Source: Gammaproteobacteria bacterium
GTDB taxonomy: Bacteria > Pseudomonadota > Gammaproteobacteria > Tenderiales > Tenderiaceae
NCBI GenBank assembly: GCA_024276775.1
Contig: JAJRWO010000277.1
Coordinates: forward strand, 1 to 5,853
Length of the DNA stretch: 5,853 nucleotides
Reading direction: 5' to 3'
Positions 1 to 5,727 of the stretch are shown here, in pieces (within the stretch, counting starts at the first letter, position 1; each line of letters opens with the position of its first letter). The position numbers and the translations under genes are program-made. The notes under the pieces are model-generated. The model searched no databases. It saw only the letters and a program-made list of their open reading frames with translations, and had not been told where the DNA came from.

Positions 1-613
1 CTAGCTCGCCAGCCCCTTTGCCTCGCCGAACCAATTCAGGCCCTTGCGCCAGAATTTCAATCACACTGGTGGGCTCCATGCCACAATAACCACCATCAAT
101 GATCAAGTCTACAAGGTTACCCATACTAGCCTTCATATCGTAAGGATCAATCATGGGGTACTCTTCACCCGGCAATAACAAGGTTGAACTGAGAATAGGC
201 TCACCCAGCTCGTCCAGTAAGGCCAAGGTAATTGTATTATCCGGCACACGCACACCAATGGTTTTACGCTTGGGGTGTAACAGACGCTTGGGCACGCTCT
301 TCATAGCTGGCAGGATAAACGTGTATGGCCCCGGGGTAATATTTTTAATAAACCGATAGGCAATATTATCGATCAACCCGTAATCAGACATCTCTCCCAT
401 ATCCCGGCACATCAGGGTGAAATTATGTTTATTATCCAGCTGCCGAATCTGACGAATACGATCAACCGCCTTTTTATCACCAATCTGACAACCCAACGCA
501 TAACAGGAATCGGTAGGGTATATCACCACCCCACCCTGCTTGATAATCCCCACCGCACCACGAATCAGGCGTAACTGAGGATCATCCGGGTGAATCTGAA
601 AAAACTGGCTCAT
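1..613 (-). CDS. yciO: YciO, Sua5/YciO/YrdC/YwlC family protein (3' end cut by window edge)
   Basis: This YrdC-fold protein belongs to the family of threonylcarbamoyl-AMP synthases. YciO is a paralogue of the tRNA-modifying enzyme TsaC/YrdC, and its cellular role is less well defined. I translated 204 codons from the ATG at 613 with no stop before the window edge. The protein begins MSQFFQIHPDDPQLRL, which follows E. coli YciO closely. Family motifs are visible: GGVVIYPTDSCYALGC (about 28-42), the basic KRKTIGVRVP segment (115-124), the nucleotide-site-like LSST (141-144) and the C-terminal PTSVIEI plus LVRRGKG (181-200). E. coli YciO is 206 residues, so only a few residues are missing and the gene looks intact. 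An AGGA Shine-Dalgarno sequence lies about 8 bases before the start. It begins 22 bases after the rnm stop on the same strand, so co-transcription is likely. TsaC itself is unlikely because the N-terminus and motif context are YciO-like. Confidence 0.93.
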   Translation of the reverse strand, partial: MSQFFQIHPDDPQLRLIRGAVGIIKQGGVVIYPTDSCYALGCQIGDKKAVDRIRQIRQLDNKHNFTLMCRDMGEMSDYGLIDNIAYRFIKNITPGPYTFILPAMKSVPKRLLHPKRKTIGVRVPDNTITLALLDELGEPILSSTLLLPGEEYPMIDPYDMKASMGNLVDLIIDGGYCGMEPTSVIEILAQGPELVRRGKGAGEL

Positions 614-635
614 GAATTGTTCCTGTAAAGCATGC

Positions 636-1487
636 TTATGTTCCTTGCCACAGCTCCCAAACGGGTTCGCAAGCGTCAGGCAACAGCGGTATCTGCCCCA
701 TCTTACTCCAAGTCTGGCTGGGACCATGATAGTCAGACCCTATCGATGCTCGTAGCTCATACTTTTTAGCATAATCCGTCATATTTTTGGTGATATTTAT
801 GTTTTGACGACCAGAGATCACCTCTAAACCGGCCCCCCCCAGCTGTTTGAATTCATCAAACAACCTCCGCAGCTTGGTCGCCGATAGCTTGTAGCGGGCA
901 GGATGGGCGATCACTGCATGACCACCGGCCGAACGAATCCACGCCACTGCCTCTGCCAAAGAAACCCACTCACTGGCTACATAGGCCTTTTTGCCATCCC
1001 CCAAATAGCGATCGAAGGCCGTCTGCATGGTTTTGACATAACCATTATCAAGCAGAAAACGTGCAAAGTGAGTACGACTCAATATCTGACCATTAACATA
1101 AGTCTGCGCCCCATCCAGAGCACCATCTATACCCAGCTTGGCCAGACGACGAGCTATCTCTACCGCCCGCCCGGTTCGTTGATGGCGCAACCCCGCCAAG
1201 CCAGTCTGCAAAGCCGCATTTTCAACATCAAAATTGAGACCGACAATATGCAGCAGATGCTTGCCCCAGGTGACTGAAATTTCAACACCGGAAACAAACA
1301 CCAAACCAAGCCTGTTTGCCTCAGCGGCTGCTTCTGCACAACCTGCGGTGGCATCATGATCCGTCAGGGCCAACACCTCTACACCGCAACCATGAGCATA
1401 GCGAACCAGCTCAGTCGGGCTCAGCTCACCGTCAGAGACAAGCGAATGGCAATGCAGGTCATATTTTTTATATCGGTTGAATTCCAT
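636..1487 (-). CDS. rnm: RNase AM, PHP-family 5'-3' exoribonuclease / 3',5'-nucleotide bisphosphatase-like
   Basis: The E. coli homologue (Rnm, formerly YciV) is a cytoplasmic 5'-3' exonuclease that trims the 5' ends of 5S, 16S and 23S rRNA precursors. Related enzymes dephosphorylate 3',5'-nucleotide bisphosphates. The 283-residue protein shows a full set of PHP metal ligands: H12 and H14 (DLHCHS), D19, H44 (TDHD), E69 (GVEIS), H80 (HIVGLN), H195 (AHPARY), and D252 and H254 (GSDYH). RTHFARFL (138-145) is also typical of the YciV branch. I chose the ATG at 1487 because MEFNRYKKYDLHCHS matches the family N-terminus. The frame stays open upstream to 1583, but those 32 residues have no counterpart in the family and would occupy the divergent promoter region. 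No clear Shine-Dalgarno precedes the chosen start. A G8 run lies in the codons for QLGGAG (about residue 216) and does not break the frame. The rnm-yciO order matches enteric genomes. Confidence 0.93.
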   Translation of the reverse strand: MEFNRYKKYDLHCHSLVSDGELSPTELVRYAHGCGVEVLALTDHDATAGCAEAAAEANRLGLVFVSGVEISVTWGKHLLHIVGLNFDVENAALQTGLAGLRHQRTGRAVEIARRLAKLGIDGALDGAQTYVNGQILSRTHFARFLLDNGYVKTMQTAFDRYLGDGKKAYVASEWVSLAEAVAWIRSAGGHAVIAHPARYKLSATKLRRLFDEFKQLGGAGLEVISGRQNINITKNMTDYAKKYELRASIGSDYHGPSQTWSKMGQIPLLPDACEPVWELWQGT

Positions 1488-1609
1488 TGTTAACGCTGGG
1501 GTCTCAAAAGGGAAGATACAAGCACAAAGCCAGCTATGATAGAATCTTTGGCCACATTTAGCGAGCCTGTATCGGCTCGACAATTAAGACTTGCTGTTCC
1601 GAGGATGAC
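1488..1609. promoter_or_regulatory. divergent intergenic region between rnm and yciB, with hairpin and candidate -10 element
   Basis: This 122-base spacer must carry promoters for both divergent units. On the plus strand TATGATAGAAT (1535-1545) offers overlapping -10-like hexamers TATGAT and TAGAAT for yciB, but no good -35 box sits at the usual distance, so the promoter is tentative. A perfect 6-bp inverted repeat, CGAGCC-TGTATC-GGCTCG (1562-1579), lies about 30 bases before the yciB start. It would fall in the yciB leader if transcription began near 1552. No run of T follows, so it does not look like an attenuator. The yciB ribosome site is GAGG near 1600, a few bases before the ATG at 1610. 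Confidence 0.35.
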
Positions 1610-2185
1610 ATGAAATTTCTGTTCGATTTTTTTCCGATACTCTTATTTTTTATTGCCTATAAAGCCTACGACATCTATGTCGCCACAGCAGTCGCCATCA
1701 TCGCCGCATTTATTCAGGTAGGTTGGTTCTGGTTACAGCATCGGCGTTTCGAAAAAATGCACGTCATCACCCTGCTTTTAATTACCCTTCTCGGCGGAGC
1801 CACCTTGATGCTTCAAGACCCGGATTTTATCAAATGGAAACCCACCATCGTTAACTGGTTGTTCGGTGTCGTTTTCATCGGCAGCCAGTTCATCGGCAAA
1901 AAAACTATTATCCAACGAATGATGGAATCCAGCGTAGAATTACCTGCTGCTATTTGGATCAAACTTAATCTTGCCTGGGCAATATTTTTCATCTTCCTTG
2001 GCTTTCTCAATCTATACGTTGCCTTTTCCGGCCACTACGATATGGATGCCTGGGTAAACTTTAAAATGTTCGGCATGATTGGTTTAACCTTTATCTTCAT
2101 CATTGGCCAAGCTTTTTTTATCGGCCGTTACATAAAAGAACCCGAAGATGAAAATACACCAGAAAACGCCAAGGAGAAGCCATAG
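1610..2185 (+). CDS. yciB: YciB/IspZ inner-membrane septation protein
   Basis: YciB (IspZ, septation protein A) is a polytopic inner-membrane protein linked to cell-envelope integrity and septum formation in enterics; its biochemical activity is unknown. The 191-residue protein aligns by eye with E. coli YciB (179 residues) over its whole length: an F-DFFPILLFFIAYKAYDIYVATA start, FEKMHVITLLL, GGATLMLQDPDFIKWKPTIVNWLF, the cytoplasmic loop KKTIIQRMM, KLNLAWAIFFIFLGFLNLYVAF and the terminal hydrophobic FGMIGLTFIFIIGQAFFIGRY. About five membrane segments are visible (roughly 4-17, 22-42, 52-67, 80-95, 118-139 and 152-172, the first two possibly forming one hairpin). A charged tail of about 17 residues (EPEDENTPENAKEKP) follows. 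A GAGG ribosome site precedes the ATG. The TAG stop shares one base with the GTG of yciI, pointing to one mRNA. Confidence 0.95.
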   Translation: MKFLFDFFPILLFFIAYKAYDIYVATAVAIIAAFIQVGWFWLQHRRFEKMHVITLLLITLLGGATLMLQDPDFIKWKPTIVNWLFGVVFIGSQFIGKKTIIQRMMESSVELPAAIWIKLNLAWAIFFIFLGFLNLYVAFSGHYDMDAWVNFKMFGMIGLTFIFIIGQAFFIGRYIKEPEDENTPENAKEKP

Positions 2186-2484
2186 TGCTTTACGCCATCA
2201 TCGCCCAAGATGTGGAAAACAGCCTCGATAAGCGCTTGGCAGTACGCCCTGCCCATCTCGAACGCCTGGAGCAGCTTAGAAGTGAGGGCCGCTTGCAACT
2301 GGCCGGCCCTTTCCCGGCCATCGATAATATCGATCCCGGCCCCGCCGGTTTCAGTGGTAGCCTGATTGTGGCCGAATTCAATTCACTTGAGGCAGCACAA
2401 GCGTGGGCAGATCAGGATCCCTACATAGAAGCGGGTGTTTATCAGTATGTTGCAGTACAGCCATTTAAAAAGGTACTGCCCTGA
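2185..2484 (+). CDS. yciI: YciI family protein (dimeric alpha+beta barrel)
   Basis: YciI-like proteins are small cytosolic proteins with a ferredoxin-like dimeric alpha+beta barrel fold related to muconolactone isomerase. They carry a conserved His and Asp suggestive of catalysis, but no substrate is established. The 99-residue product closely resembles E. coli YciI: MLYAIIAQDVENSLDKRL, VRPAHLERLEQLRSEGRLQLAGPFPA with the conserved His24, the DNIDPGPAGFSGS loop, then SLEAAQAWADQDPYIEAGVYQYVAVQPFKK. The start is GTG at 2185, whose first base is the last base of the yciB stop. A strong AAGGAG (2171-2176) lies 8 bases upstream and decides this start. The TGA stop overlaps the ATG of the next gene, so translational coupling along yciB-yciI-bolA is likely. 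Confidence 0.95.
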   Translation: MLYAIIAQDVENSLDKRLAVRPAHLERLEQLRSEGRLQLAGPFPAIDNIDPGPAGFSGSLIVAEFNSLEAAQAWADQDPYIEAGVYQYVAVQPFKKVLP

Positions 2485-2759
2485 TGAACACAGAAAGAGA
2501 GCGACTAATTAGACAGCGCATTGATGAGTCACTTAAACCTGATTTTCTGGAATTGATTGATGACAGCCATATGCACGTTGGTCACGGCGCCAAAGGGGGA
2601 CACTACAATATTAAAGTCATCTCAAATGCATTTACAGACAAAAGCATGTTACAGAGACATCGCCTTGTGTATAACGCCGTAGGCGATTTGATGACGACCG
2701 AAATACACGCATTTAGCATTGACGCCAAAACCCCTACAGAAGTACAAACAGAAAATTAG
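2484..2759 (+). CDS. BolA family protein
   Basis: BolA-family proteins are small alpha-beta proteins that pair with monothiol glutaredoxins around [2Fe-2S] clusters; some act in stress response, envelope and morphology control. The 91-residue protein shows the family signature in order: an N-terminal helix (RERLIRQRIDESLKP), LELIDDSHMHVGHG (23-35), GGHYNIKVISNAF (38-50), the core MLQRHRLVYNAVGDLM (55-70) with the conserved RHR, and EIHAFSIDAKTPTE (73-86). Candidate ligand histidines are H31, H34, H40, H59 and H75. The family assignment is firm, but I cannot choose between a BolA orthologue and the other subgroups, so no symbol is given. Its ATG shares one base with the yciI TGA, and there is only a weak AAGG upstream, suggesting translational coupling. 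No glutaredoxin gene is present in the window. Confidence 0.9.
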   Translation: MNTERERLIRQRIDESLKPDFLELIDDSHMHVGHGAKGGHYNIKVISNAFTDKSMLQRHRLVYNAVGDLMTTEIHAFSIDAKTPTEVQTEN

Positions 2760-2832
2760 CGCTCGAAACAGAACCAAACCTACGGTAGAATTAAGGCACC
2801 CCCCTTCATTACCATGAGACTAGGATCCCCCA

Positions 2833-3357
2833 ATGAGCAAAATCAAAAGTTCAATTTCTGCCCTGATTTTCAGCGCTTTGATTCTTCCAAGTGCATTTGC
2901 TGACGAAGATAAAGTCTTGGCCATTATCAATGGTGACCCGGTTAAGACCTCCGAACTGTTGACCTACGCCAAGGTTAAAAATGCCAAGGCCGACCTTAGT
3001 AATGACGTTATTCGCAAACAAATGATTCAGGCATATGTTGGTCGCGAACTGTTATATCAGGATGCCATCGCACAAAAAATTGATCAATTGCCCATCGTCA
3101 AACTGGCGCTTGAAAACCAGCGCCATGAAGTTATTTCACAGGCCTTGGTTGCCAAGATTGTCCAAGAAACAACTCTGACAGATAAACAGCTCCGTGCAGC
3201 CTATGACAAAAAAGCTGCCGAATTAAAGACTGATAACAAAGAGTTTCCTTCATACGAACAAGCAAAACCGCAGATTGCAAAATTAATGATTGAACAGACT
3301 ATCGCTCAATATATCCAAACACTGCAAAAAAAGGCCACCATCGAAAAACCTAAATAA
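2833..3357 (+). CDS. secreted SurA/PpiC-like chaperone lacking the parvulin domain
   Basis: This is probably a periplasmic folding factor of the SurA/PpiC type, though its activity is unproven. The 174-residue product begins with a signal peptide (MSKIKSSISALIFSALILPSAFA), with a likely signal-peptidase I site AFA|DED after residue 23. The mature part starts with the typical VLAIINGDPVKTSELL segment, then helices with Q-AYVGRELLYQDAIAQKI-Q-P-VK (66-90) and TDKQLRAAYDKKAAEL (116-131). In PpiC/SurA proteins an isomerase domain of about 90-100 residues normally follows. Here the chain passes directly to FPSYEQAKPQIAKLMIEQTIAQYIQTLQKKATIE (138-171), which is like the C-terminal closing helix of that family. 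Prolyl isomerase activity is therefore unlikely; a chaperone role is inferred. AGGA (2822-2825) gives a ribosome site 7 bases before the ATG. The 73-base gap after the BolA gene could allow read-through or a promoter of its own. Confidence 0.75.
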   Translation: MSKIKSSISALIFSALILPSAFADEDKVLAIINGDPVKTSELLTYAKVKNAKADLSNDVIRKQMIQAYVGRELLYQDAIAQKIDQLPIVKLALENQRHEVISQALVAKIVQETTLTDKQLRAAYDKKAAELKTDNKEFPSYEQAKPQIAKLMIEQTIAQYIQTLQKKATIEKPK

Positions 3358-3367
3358 ATACAGACTG

Positions 3368-3390
3368 CCTGGCGCTGCAACGGCGCCGGG
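3368..3390. terminator. hairpin between convergent genes, possible bidirectional terminator
   Basis: CCTGGCGC (3368-3375) pairs with GCGCCGGG (3383-3390) around a 7-base loop, giving 8 pairs including one G-T. It lies just after the plus-strand SurA-like gene and directly abuts the ligA stop codon. On the plus strand it is followed by TTATT, which is a poor T-run. On the minus strand an AT-rich stretch follows only after a gap. The position suggests a shared terminator, but the weak T-tracts keep confidence moderate. Confidence 0.5.
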
Positions 3391-5409
3391 TTATTCATAA
3401 CCTTGCAAAAAGGCTATAAACCCCGTTTCGTCCAACACTTTAATCCCAAGCGATTCAGCCTTGCTTAACTTAGTGCCTGCATCAGCACCGGCAACCACTA
3501 AACTGGTTTTTTTGGACACACTGCCTGCCACCTTCGCACCTAACGCCAACAAACGCTCCTTAGCCTCATTGCGCGTCATTTCAGTCAAGGCCCCTGTTAG
3601 CACAATAGTCTGTCCTGTCAAAGGCTGTTCATCCTGTTTTATAGGTTGCATGGCAGGCCAAGACACACCCGCCTGTTGCAGCTTATCAATTACTTCACGA
3701 TTATGTGGCTGTTTAAAAAAGGCCTGAACATGAGCCGCAACCACAGGGCCAACCTCACTGACTTGCTGTAAGGCATCAATCTCTGCCAGCATAATTGCCT
3801 CAAGGCTTAGAAAGTAATTGGCCAGTGTTTGCGCCGTGGTCTCTCCGACCTCGCGAATTCCCAAAGCATACAAAAATTTAGCCAATGTAGTTTGCTTGCT
3901 TTTTTCCAGCGCGACAATCAAGTTAGCCGACGATTTTTCACCCATTCGTTCTAAACCTGCAACTTGCGTCTGGGTTAAGTTAAATAGACCGGCAACATTA
4001 TGAATCAAACCTTGATCGGATAATTGCTCCACAAGCTTATCCCCCAGACCATCAATATCCATCGCCTTGCGCGAAGCAAAATGTTTAATGGCCTCTTTGC
4101 GCTGGGCATTGCAATACAAACCACCGGAACACCGAGCAATGGTTTCACCTTCAGCTCTGATCACATCAGAATCACAGACAGGACACTGACGGGGCATCAC
4201 AAATGACCGGGCATCTTTAGGCCGTCGGGAAAGCACCACAGAGGCAACCTCGGGAATCACATCGCCCGCTCGGCGTACAATCACCGTATCGCCGATATGC
4301 ACATCCTTACGCCTGACCTCATCTTCATTGTGCAACGTGGCATTACTAACAGTGACACCACCCACAAAGACTGGCTCAAGCCTGGCAACCGGAGTAATGG
4401 CTCCGGTTCTCCCCACCTGCACTTCAATATCAAGCACTCGGGTCATCTCTTCCTGGGCAGGAAATTTATGCGCAATGGCCCAGCGCGGTGCCCGAGCAAC
4501 AAAGCCCAGCATCTCACGCTGATCAAGACAATTAACCTTGTAAACCACACCGTCAATCTCATAAGCCAAACTGCTTCGCTTTTCAGACAATAATCGATAA
4601 TAGGCCAAAACACCCGCCAGCCCCTGAGCCACGCTAACCTCAGGCGAAACTCGCAGGCCCCATTGTTTAAGCCTTTCCAATACGGTACTGTGAGTCTCAG
4701 GTAATACCATTCCCTCAACAAAACCAATACCGTAACAATACATAGACAATGAGCGTTTAGCTGTGACACGCGGATCGAGCTGCCGCAAGCTGCCCGCCGC
4801 CGCATTGCGAGGGTTGGCAAATTCTTTTTCACCCATTTCACGCGCCTTGGCATTCAATCGTTCAAAACTGGCCTTGGGCATATAAACTTCACCACGTACC
4901 TCCAGTACACGCGGCCAACCATCACCCACCAGCCTGAGAGGAATTGAATTAATCGTGCGAATATTATGCGTGACATCTTCACCGGTCAGCCCATCTCCCC
5001 GCGTCGCCGCCTGCACCAGAACACCCGCTTCATAACGAATACTGATGGCCAAACCATCAAGCTTTGGCTCTGCGACATATTCAATCGCTTGAACGTCTAA
5101 TCGTTCCCGAACACGACGATCAAAATCCGCCACCTCCTCATCCGAAAAGGCATTATCCAGCGACAGCATGGCAAGTTTGTGTGCTACCTGACCAAAAGCT
5201 TTAATGGGTTCAGCCCCAACACGCTGTGTCGGTGAATCCAACGTAATCCGTTCAGGATGCTCACACTCCAACTGCTGAAGTTCGCGCAACAAGCGATCAT
5301 ATTCAGCATCTGGAACTTCAGGGGCATCAAGCACGTAATAAAGACGATTGTGATGGGCAATCTCATCACGTAGTTGTTCTATCGGTGATACTTTTTTAAG
5401 ATCAGGCAT
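3391..5409 (-). CDS. ligA: NAD-dependent DNA ligase LigA
   Basis: LigA seals 5'-phosphate/3'-OH nicks in DNA during replication and repair, using NAD+. The 672-residue protein (E. coli LigA is 671) is complete. Visible in order are the Ia domain with LRDEIAHHNRLYYVLDAPEVPDAEYD (13-38); the adenylation domain with KLDG, nucleophile K116; RGE (172-174), DGVVYK (286-291) and HKFPA (314-318); the OB fold from about 325; and a four-cysteine zinc site C409, C412, C427 and C433. A helix-hairpin-helix region (about 450-580) and a C-terminal BRCT domain (about 595-672, LTGQTIVLTGALTEMTRNEAKE) follow. I chose the ATG at 5409 (MPDLKKVSPIEQLRDEI) because the frame's extension to a TTG at 5490 adds 27 residues with no family counterpart. 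No Shine-Dalgarno is obvious. It is convergent with the SurA-like gene. The zipA gene often found upstream of ligA in pseudomonad-type genomes is absent from this window. Confidence 0.97.
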   Translation of the reverse strand: MPDLKKVSPIEQLRDEIAHHNRLYYVLDAPEVPDAEYDRLLRELQQLECEHPERITLDSPTQRVGAEPIKAFGQVAHKLAMLSLDNAFSDEEVADFDRRVRERLDVQAIEYVAEPKLDGLAISIRYEAGVLVQAATRGDGLTGEDVTHNIRTINSIPLRLVGDGWPRVLEVRGEVYMPKASFERLNAKAREMGEKEFANPRNAAAGSLRQLDPRVTAKRSLSMYCYGIGFVEGMVLPETHSTVLERLKQWGLRVSPEVSVAQGLAGVLAYYRLLSEKRSSLAYEIDGVVYKVNCLDQREMLGFVARAPRWAIAHKFPAQEEMTRVLDIEVQVGRTGAITPVARLEPVFVGGVTVSNATLHNEDEVRRKDVHIGDTVIVRRAGDVIPEVASVVLSRRPKDARSFVMPRQCPVCDSDVIRAEGETIARCSGGLYCNAQRKEAIKHFASRKAMDIDGLGDKLVEQLSDQGLIHNVAGLFNLTQTQVAGLERMGEKSSANLIVALEKSKQTTLAKFLYALGIREVGETTAQTLANYFLSLEAIMLAEIDALQQVSEVGPVVAAHVQAFFKQPHNREVIDKLQQAGVSWPAMQPIKQDEQPLTGQTIVLTGALTEMTRNEAKERLLALGAKVAGSVSKKTSLVVAGADAGTKLSKAESLGIKVLDETGFIAFLQGYE

Positions 5410-5727
5410 AATACAGATAAAACCACACGATGACTTTGAAAGAGTCACCCGATTCAAGATAAAGATGATAACGCCCGGCATAAGCGTCAACTAATGAGAT
5501 GAAAGGCCTCTCATAGGAAAACCATCATCAGCGATATATACCGCTATTAGATGCCAACCACTCGCGAAGGGCAACCCCTCTATACAAACATATTTTTTGC
5601 CTGGATCGGAGGTGGTGGAGAAAGACCTCCCAGCTATTGCGTATTCCGGGCCATGCTGAACACCCACCGGAGTTCTCACAGACATGTCGGACTACACCCC
5701 GCTTCTCATTTTTGCCCTTATATAAAG
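5410..5727. other. ligA upstream spacer with inverted repeats and an unassigned 64-codon frame
   Basis: No gene is recognised in these 318 bases. The ligA promoter should lie here. TTGACG (minus strand, 5485-5490) is a fair -35 box, but the hexamer at 17-base spacing (CATCTT) is poor. Inverted repeats seen are TGACTTTGAAAGAGTCA (5431-5447) in the likely ligA leader, the near-palindrome AGCGATATATACCGCT (5530-5545), GGAGGT pairing with ACCTCC (5608-5613 with 5625-5630), TTCCGG with CCGGAG around 5643-5672, and the palindrome GACATGTC (5681-5688). A minus-strand frame from ATG 5685 to TAG 5491 encodes 64 residues (start MSVRTPVGVQHGPEYAIAGR, end DDGFPMRGLSSH). It has no clear ribosome site, and an in-frame TAG lies two codons before its ATG. 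It could be a small protein, a gene remnant, a dispersed repeat or a structured RNA; I cannot decide. Confidence 0.4.

Noticed and set aside
1..613. yciO as a truncated pseudogene
   Set aside because: The missing end is the window boundary; the sequence is intact to about residue 204 of an expected 206 or so.
1488..1583. N-terminal extension of the rnm frame to a start at 1583
   Set aside because: The 32 extra residues have no counterpart in YciV/RNase AM, and MEFNRYKKYDLHCHS fits the family start.
2833..3357. Short SurA-like gene as a frameshifted or truncated pseudogene
   Set aside because: Signal peptide, N-terminal core and C-terminal closing helix are all in one open frame with a good ribosome site, and no parvulin motif is left in another frame.
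4443..4853. 136-codon minus-strand frame inside ligA, and the other long frames overlapping ligA, rnm and yciB
   Set aside because: They are out-of-frame shadows of well-supported genes, without family features.
5410..5490. N-terminal extension of ligA to a TTG at 5490
   Set aside because: The added 27 residues are not LigA-like; from 5409 the length (672) and the K116 position fit the family.
5465..5490. TTGACG with TATCAT as a ligA promoter
   Set aside because: The spacing is only 14 bases, and the hexamer at 17 bases (CATCTT) is a poor -10, so it is mentioned only as a possibility.
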